In this document: one piece after another, positions 61,507-64,000 of the stretch
How positions within the stretch are numbered: the stretch's first letter is position 1
How the letters are laid out: the number at the start of each line of letters is the position of its first letter
From: Halogeometricum rufum
GTDB taxonomy: Archaea > Halobacteriota > Halobacteria > Halobacteriales > Haloferacaceae
Length of the DNA: 64,000 nt
Assembly: GCF_900112175.1 (NCBI RefSeq)
Contig: NZ_FOYT01000001.1
Location: 1,054,001 to 1,118,000 of the forward strand
Direction of reading: 5' to 3'
Made by a program: the position numbers and the translations under genes
Notes under the pieces: generated by a model
Seen by the model: only the letters and a program-made list of their open reading frames with translations
What the model was told of the DNA's origin: nothing
The model's database searches: none

Positions 61507-61807
61507 GGCTCAGGGTGATACCGAATTGGGTCTCGATCGCTTGCTGCAGGACGATGCTCCGCTCGGTCTGTGGCCCCGCCATCGTGAGGACGGTCCGCAG
61601 CGCCGCGCCACTCCGTAGGAGCGCGACGCGTTCGGGGTGGTAGTACCGGATCTCGTCGACGTGGTTGTACTCGGGCGTCGGGGGCGTGACGTGCCAGCCC
61701 GTCTGCCACGCTTCTTCAGGCGTGACGCTCTCGGGCGATGTGCGCTCGGTCCAGCGCCGGTAGCCTTTGCCCCGGACGACGAGGTCGTCGTACCGCTGGA
61801 TGGCCAT
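61499..61807 (-). CDS. 102-residue hypothetical protein of the element
   Basis: Starts MAIQRYDDLVVRGKGYRRWT, contains EEAWQTGWHVTPPTPEYNHV and DEIRYYHPERVALLRSGAAL, and ends QFGITLSHE. It is soluble, mixed alpha/beta in pattern, with no Cys or membrane segment. Its ATG shares one base with the stop of the zinc-finger gene upstream (TGATG), and its stop overlaps the 54-residue gene. Unrecognised; the coding assignment rests on the overlap pattern and codon use. Confidence 0.7.
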   Translation of the reverse strand: MAIQRYDDLVVRGKGYRRWTERTSPESVTPEEAWQTGWHVTPPTPEYNHVDEIRYYHPERVALLRSGAALRTVLTMAGPQTERSIVLQQAIETQFGITLSHE

Positions 61808-62244
61808 CAGACGATCCCTCCCGAGAACATCGCGAGGGCGTACGCGGCGCCGAGCGCCAGCAGGATCATCGCGACCAGACAGAGCAGCGGGCGCTGGATC
61901 AGGAGTTGCCCGCGGTCACGCGGTGGGCGAATCCCGCCGTCGAGTGTGGCCTGACCGTCTCCAACGGACCCGTCGAGTCCTTGCTGGCGGAGGAATGCCT
62001 GGTCGTCGTGGTCTTCGAGCGCCGGGAGCTGCCAGTATTCACAGTTGCCGCACTCGGGCCCGTCGACCGACTCGTGTCGGGGGACGACCGTTCCGGCGTG
62101 CCCGCAGTCGGGGTTCCGGTGCTTTCGACCGGTCCGGACGTCGACGTACACCGTCTCCCGACAGTCGTGTGCCTCGAGTTCGTCGCGGTCGTCGAACTCG
62201 CGGTCGCAGTTGGTGCAGCTCGCGGTGATGCGGCGCTTAGGCAT
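61807..62244 (-). CDS. Zinc-finger protein with C-terminal membrane anchor
   Basis: A 145-residue protein. It opens PKRRITASCTNCDREFDDRD followed by ELEAHDC, a C2H2/C2HC-like finger. Further Cys/His (PDCGHAGTV and ECGNCEYW) suggest a second metal site. A linker leads to one C-terminal hydrophobic helix (LLCLVAMILLALGAAYALAM). It would be tail-anchored with the fingers in the cytosol. The start is the ATG at 62242-62244, eight bases inside the upstream microgene. Unrecognised family; it may tether DNA or a protein to the membrane. Confidence 0.72.
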   Translation of the reverse strand: MPKRRITASCTNCDREFDDRDELEAHDCRETVYVDVRTGRKHRNPDCGHAGTVVPRHESVDGPECGNCEYWQLPALEDHDDQAFLRQQGLDGSVGDGQATLDGGIRPPRDRGQLLIQRPLLCLVAMILLALGAAYALAMFSGGIV

Positions 62245-62356
62245 CTTCGCCCTCCCGCGGGACGAGATGGCCGGGCAGACGATCCTCCAAGAGACGTGTC
62301 TCGACATCCGCGTCCCAGTCGGCGGGCGAAAGCCGTCGAGAGTAGCGCCGAGTCAC
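62237..62356 (-). CDS. 39-residue microprotein of the element
   Basis: A GTG at 62354-62356 overlaps the upstream stop as GTGA, and the TAA at 62237-62239 overlaps the next start by eight bases. It encodes MTRRYSRRLSPADWDADVET and then 19 residues ending PGHLVPREGEDA: a basic start and an acidic helix. The other gene borders in the operon have the same style of overlap, which is the main argument that it is translated. Confidence 0.6.
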   Translation of the reverse strand: MTRRYSRRLSPADWDADVETRLLEDRLPGHLVPREGEDA

Positions 62357-62730
62357 GACTCACGCACCTCCTCCAAGAGAGGGGCGAGGTCGGCAACGAG
62401 CAGGCCTTCGTCCGGGTCATGTTCGAGCGGCAGCCGAACGCTTTCGTCGATGTCGCCGGCCTGAATTCCGAACTTCCCCAATGCGCTCCGAAGCGTGACT
62501 GACGCACCGATGCCGCTGTCTCGGACAGTATAGGCGTCGGGGCCCGTACCACCACGGGCGATTCCGAGGCGGTTTGACTCGATGTCGACGTAGAACTCGA
62601 CGCAGTCGACGTCCTTGAAGAACTGCTCGGTCGCGGTCTTGTTGAACCGGCCTTTCAGTTGCGTGTAGACGGCCAGTTGCGGCGTCTCGTGCGTGTTCCC
62701 GCCTTTCTTCCGGACGCGCTCGAAGCTCAC
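62353..62730 (-). CDS. 125-residue protein of the element
   Basis: Starts MSFERVRKKGGNTHETPQLA and continues with AVYTQLKGRFNKTATEQFF, VEFYVDIESNRLGIARGGTG and a C-terminal helix LVADLAPLLEEVRES. The fold looks like a small alpha/beta protein. It resembles, by memory only, uncharacterised proteins coded in haloarchaeal proviruses and plasmids. Its ATG overlaps the stop of the 242-residue gene (ATGA). No function can be given. Confidence 0.75.
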   Translation of the reverse strand: MSFERVRKKGGNTHETPQLAVYTQLKGRFNKTATEQFFKDVDCVEFYVDIESNRLGIARGGTGPDAYTVRDSGIGASVTLRSALGKFGIQAGDIDESVRLPLEHDPDEGLLVADLAPLLEEVRES

Positions 62731-63455
62731 GCCTCTTCACCTCCTTCGAGCGTCGCCTGCTCGCTCTTGTCGTCAGTTTCGGGGACGAATGCGACAGGGA
62801 GCAGTTCTTCGTCGACGAATCGGGCGAACTGCTCGGGCGTCCACGAAGAGTTGTGGATGGCGACGTAGCCGCTCTGATAGAGCACGCCGGTGGCCACGCG
62901 GCCCCGCCACGTCGTCTCGAACCCGATACCGATCTCCGACTGGATGGCGTCCTTCTTTGTCGCGTTGTCCCCGTATGCGATGTTCGTGTGGTCGACCTCG
63001 TAGTCGCTGTCGGCCGCCTGTTTCCGCCCAGCCATCCAGACGTCCCAGTTGCGGTCGTCGGCGTCACGCTGGTTTCGGACGAACTGTGGGACGTCGAACT
63101 GCACGCGGTCGACGTCGCGGTTCGTACGGGCGCGGATCGTCTCGAACGGGAACGTCGGATTCGTCCCACGCGTTTGCTCGGCGACGAACCAGCCCCCATC
63201 GTCAACGTCGGCGATCCACTCGGTCCAGACCTGCTCGCGTTCGGGGATACGCTCGGTCTCGATGCTGCCGTCGACGATGTGGATCTCTTCCTGTTCAGCG
63301 TCGACGAGCGACGCGACGCGGCCTTGCTGGACCTGTTTGTCATCGAGGTATCCGAACGTATCGCGGACGTCCAGCGTCGTGAAGCCGACCGCGCGGTAGT
63401 CTTCGAGCGGATCGGCGGCGGGACGACTGAGGAGTGCCATCGTCCCGGCGATCAT
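62727..63455 (-). CDS. 242-residue protein of the element
   Basis: Starts MIAGTMALLSRPAADPLEDY. The middle has SIETERIPEREQVWTEWIAD and FPFETIRARTNRDVDRVQFD, with WDVWMAGRKQAADSDYEVDH further on. The last third is VATGVLYQSGYVAIHNSSWT and a C-terminal EQATLEGGEEA. It is soluble, with many aromatic residues and no Cys. I do not recognise it. Both its ends overlap neighbours by four bases, showing tight translational coupling in the operon. Confidence 0.75.
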   Translation of the reverse strand: MIAGTMALLSRPAADPLEDYRAVGFTTLDVRDTFGYLDDKQVQQGRVASLVDAEQEEIHIVDGSIETERIPEREQVWTEWIADVDDGGWFVAEQTRGTNPTFPFETIRARTNRDVDRVQFDVPQFVRNQRDADDRNWDVWMAGRKQAADSDYEVDHTNIAYGDNATKKDAIQSEIGIGFETTWRGRVATGVLYQSGYVAIHNSSWTPEQFARFVDEELLPVAFVPETDDKSEQATLEGGEEA

Positions 63456-64000
63456 GCCGCATCGACCTCCACGCGGACGCCGACGACTTGCTCGCAGTCG
63501 GGGCACTCGTAGCCGCCGTCCGAACGGCGTTGCATCTCGGCACCGTCGTTCCGACAGACCAACGCAACGTCCTGCCCGCCGTCGGTGGGCGTCACGCGCA
63601 CCAGCCCGTCACCTGGGCGGTACACCTCGCCGCGGCGCTCGAGTTCGTCGAGGACTTCCTCGGCACGGTCGGGCGTGATGTCGATGCGCTCGGCCGCGTT
63701 CGAGACGACGTCGGCGACGGGCGCGCCCCGGTCGATGGTGTGGTCCGCGACCGCGTCCAGGACGGCCCGGGACGGGTTGACGGTCTGCCCGCCGTCGGTG
63801 ACCAGGTCGTCGTACCGACGCGCTGACTCGTTATCGGTCGGGGAGACTTCGATACCCTCGGCGGCCGGGTGCCGCGCACGCGAACTGTGGCGGGCGTGGA
63901 CGAGATCGAGTTCGTCACCCACATCCCAACTGCCATCCGGGAGTACGGCCTTCGCGTCGCCGTCGTCGTCCTGGTCGTCCTCGTCCGAGCCGTCACGCTC
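63452..64000 (-). CDS. Winged-helix/zinc-ribbon protein, N-terminus outside window
   Basis: The frame is open to the window edge, so the true start is not seen; a GTG at 63922 is only an internal possibility. The visible 182 residues begin acidic (DGSDEDDQDDDGDAK). A winged-helix-like segment (SRAVLDAVADHTIDRGAPVA then ITPDRAEEVLDELERRGEVY and RPGDGLVRV) resembles the C-terminal helix-wing of MCM helicases. It ends with a zinc ribbon, CRNDGAEM to ECPDCEQ. It could be the tail of a replication protein of the element; this is inference. Confidence 0.65.
   Translation of the reverse strand, partial: ERDGSDEDDQDDDGDAKAVLPDGSWDVGDELDLVHARHSSRARHPAAEGIEVSPTDNESARRYDDLVTDGGQTVNPSRAVLDAVADHTIDRGAPVADVVSNAAERIDITPDRAEEVLDELERRGEVYRPGDGLVRVTPTDGGQDVALVCRNDGAEMQRRSDGGYECPDCEQVVGVRVEVDAA

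Larger units (their letters stand above)
59899..64000. mobile_element. Left part of an integrated provirus or integrative element
   Basis: A tyrosine recombinase sits at the border next to chromosomal genes, facing at least seven tightly overlapping small genes on the other strand. Codon choice is less uniform than in the core genes. The element runs off the window. No capsid, portal, spike or replication-initiator gene is recognisable in this part, so virus versus plasmid origin is not settled. The exact left end is uncertain within 59899-60080. Confidence 0.7.

Overview
The window is chromosomal DNA of an extremely halophilic archaeon (Halobacteria), most likely from the Haloferax/Halogeometricum group. 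The evidence is strongly GC-rich coding sequence, very acidic proteins, Tat-lipoprotein signals, an S-layer glycoprotein with a PGF-CTERM tail, an archaeosortase A, the archaeal termination nuclease aCPSF1/FttA, diphthine synthase, and many leaderless genes with a TATA-like box about 27 nt before the start. Gene order is housekeeping-like up to about 59.5 kb. The last 4 kb are part of an integrated mobile element.

Layout. 0-16 kb: a partial sugar-nucleotide-type dehydratase, glutamate synthase (gltB), two small paralogous acidic proteins, prolyl-tRNA synthetase, two unknown genes, FttA/aCPSF1, methylglyoxal synthase, a secreted protein, an MFS carrier, endonuclease III, a DUF371 protein and a long coiled-coil protein. 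16-24 kb: SppA-type signal peptide peptidase, membrane proteins including DUF373, an aldo/keto reductase, a geranylgeranyl-reductase-family flavoprotein and small zinc or lipoprotein genes. 24-33.6 kb: 2-oxoacid:ferredoxin oxidoreductase korAB with a divergent FNR-like flavoprotein, an overlapping nosL-nosD-nosF-nosY operon without nosZ, and the methylmalonyl-CoA mutase large subunit. 33.7-45.5 kb: acetyl-CoA synthetase, another acyl-CoA ligase, a GNAT enzyme, a HAD hydrolase and a complete branched-chain-amino-acid-type ABC operon (livJHMGF) ending in a thioredoxin-like gene. These suggest a carbon theme of amino-acid and short-acid uptake, activation and propionyl-CoA disposal. 45.5-54.5 kb: a universal stress protein, heme-copper oxidase subunit I with small membrane proteins, DRG GTPase, secreted and membrane proteins, a MATE carrier and a two-domain glyoxalase-like protein. 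54.5-59.5 kb: the S-layer glycoprotein, its probable processing enzyme archaeosortase A directly downstream, then dph5.

59.5-64 kb: a decayed universal-stress-protein tail, a repeat-rich junction, then a tyrosine recombinase with a C-terminal zinc ribbon. It faces a compact minus-strand operon of at least seven genes, each overlapping the next by 1-8 nt. They include a 39-aa and a 54-aa gene, a zinc-finger protein with a C-terminal membrane anchor, and three larger proteins that I do not recognise. This looks like the left end of a provirus or integrative element that continues beyond the window and is the least described part of it.

A recurring regulatory theme is short ORFs whose stop codon overlaps the start of a real gene (ATGA or GTGA): 21 codons before livH, 8 codons before sppA and 44 codons before fttA. 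Two of them (livH, sppA) begin where a leaderless transcript should begin. No rRNA, tRNA, CRISPR array or intact insertion sequence was seen.
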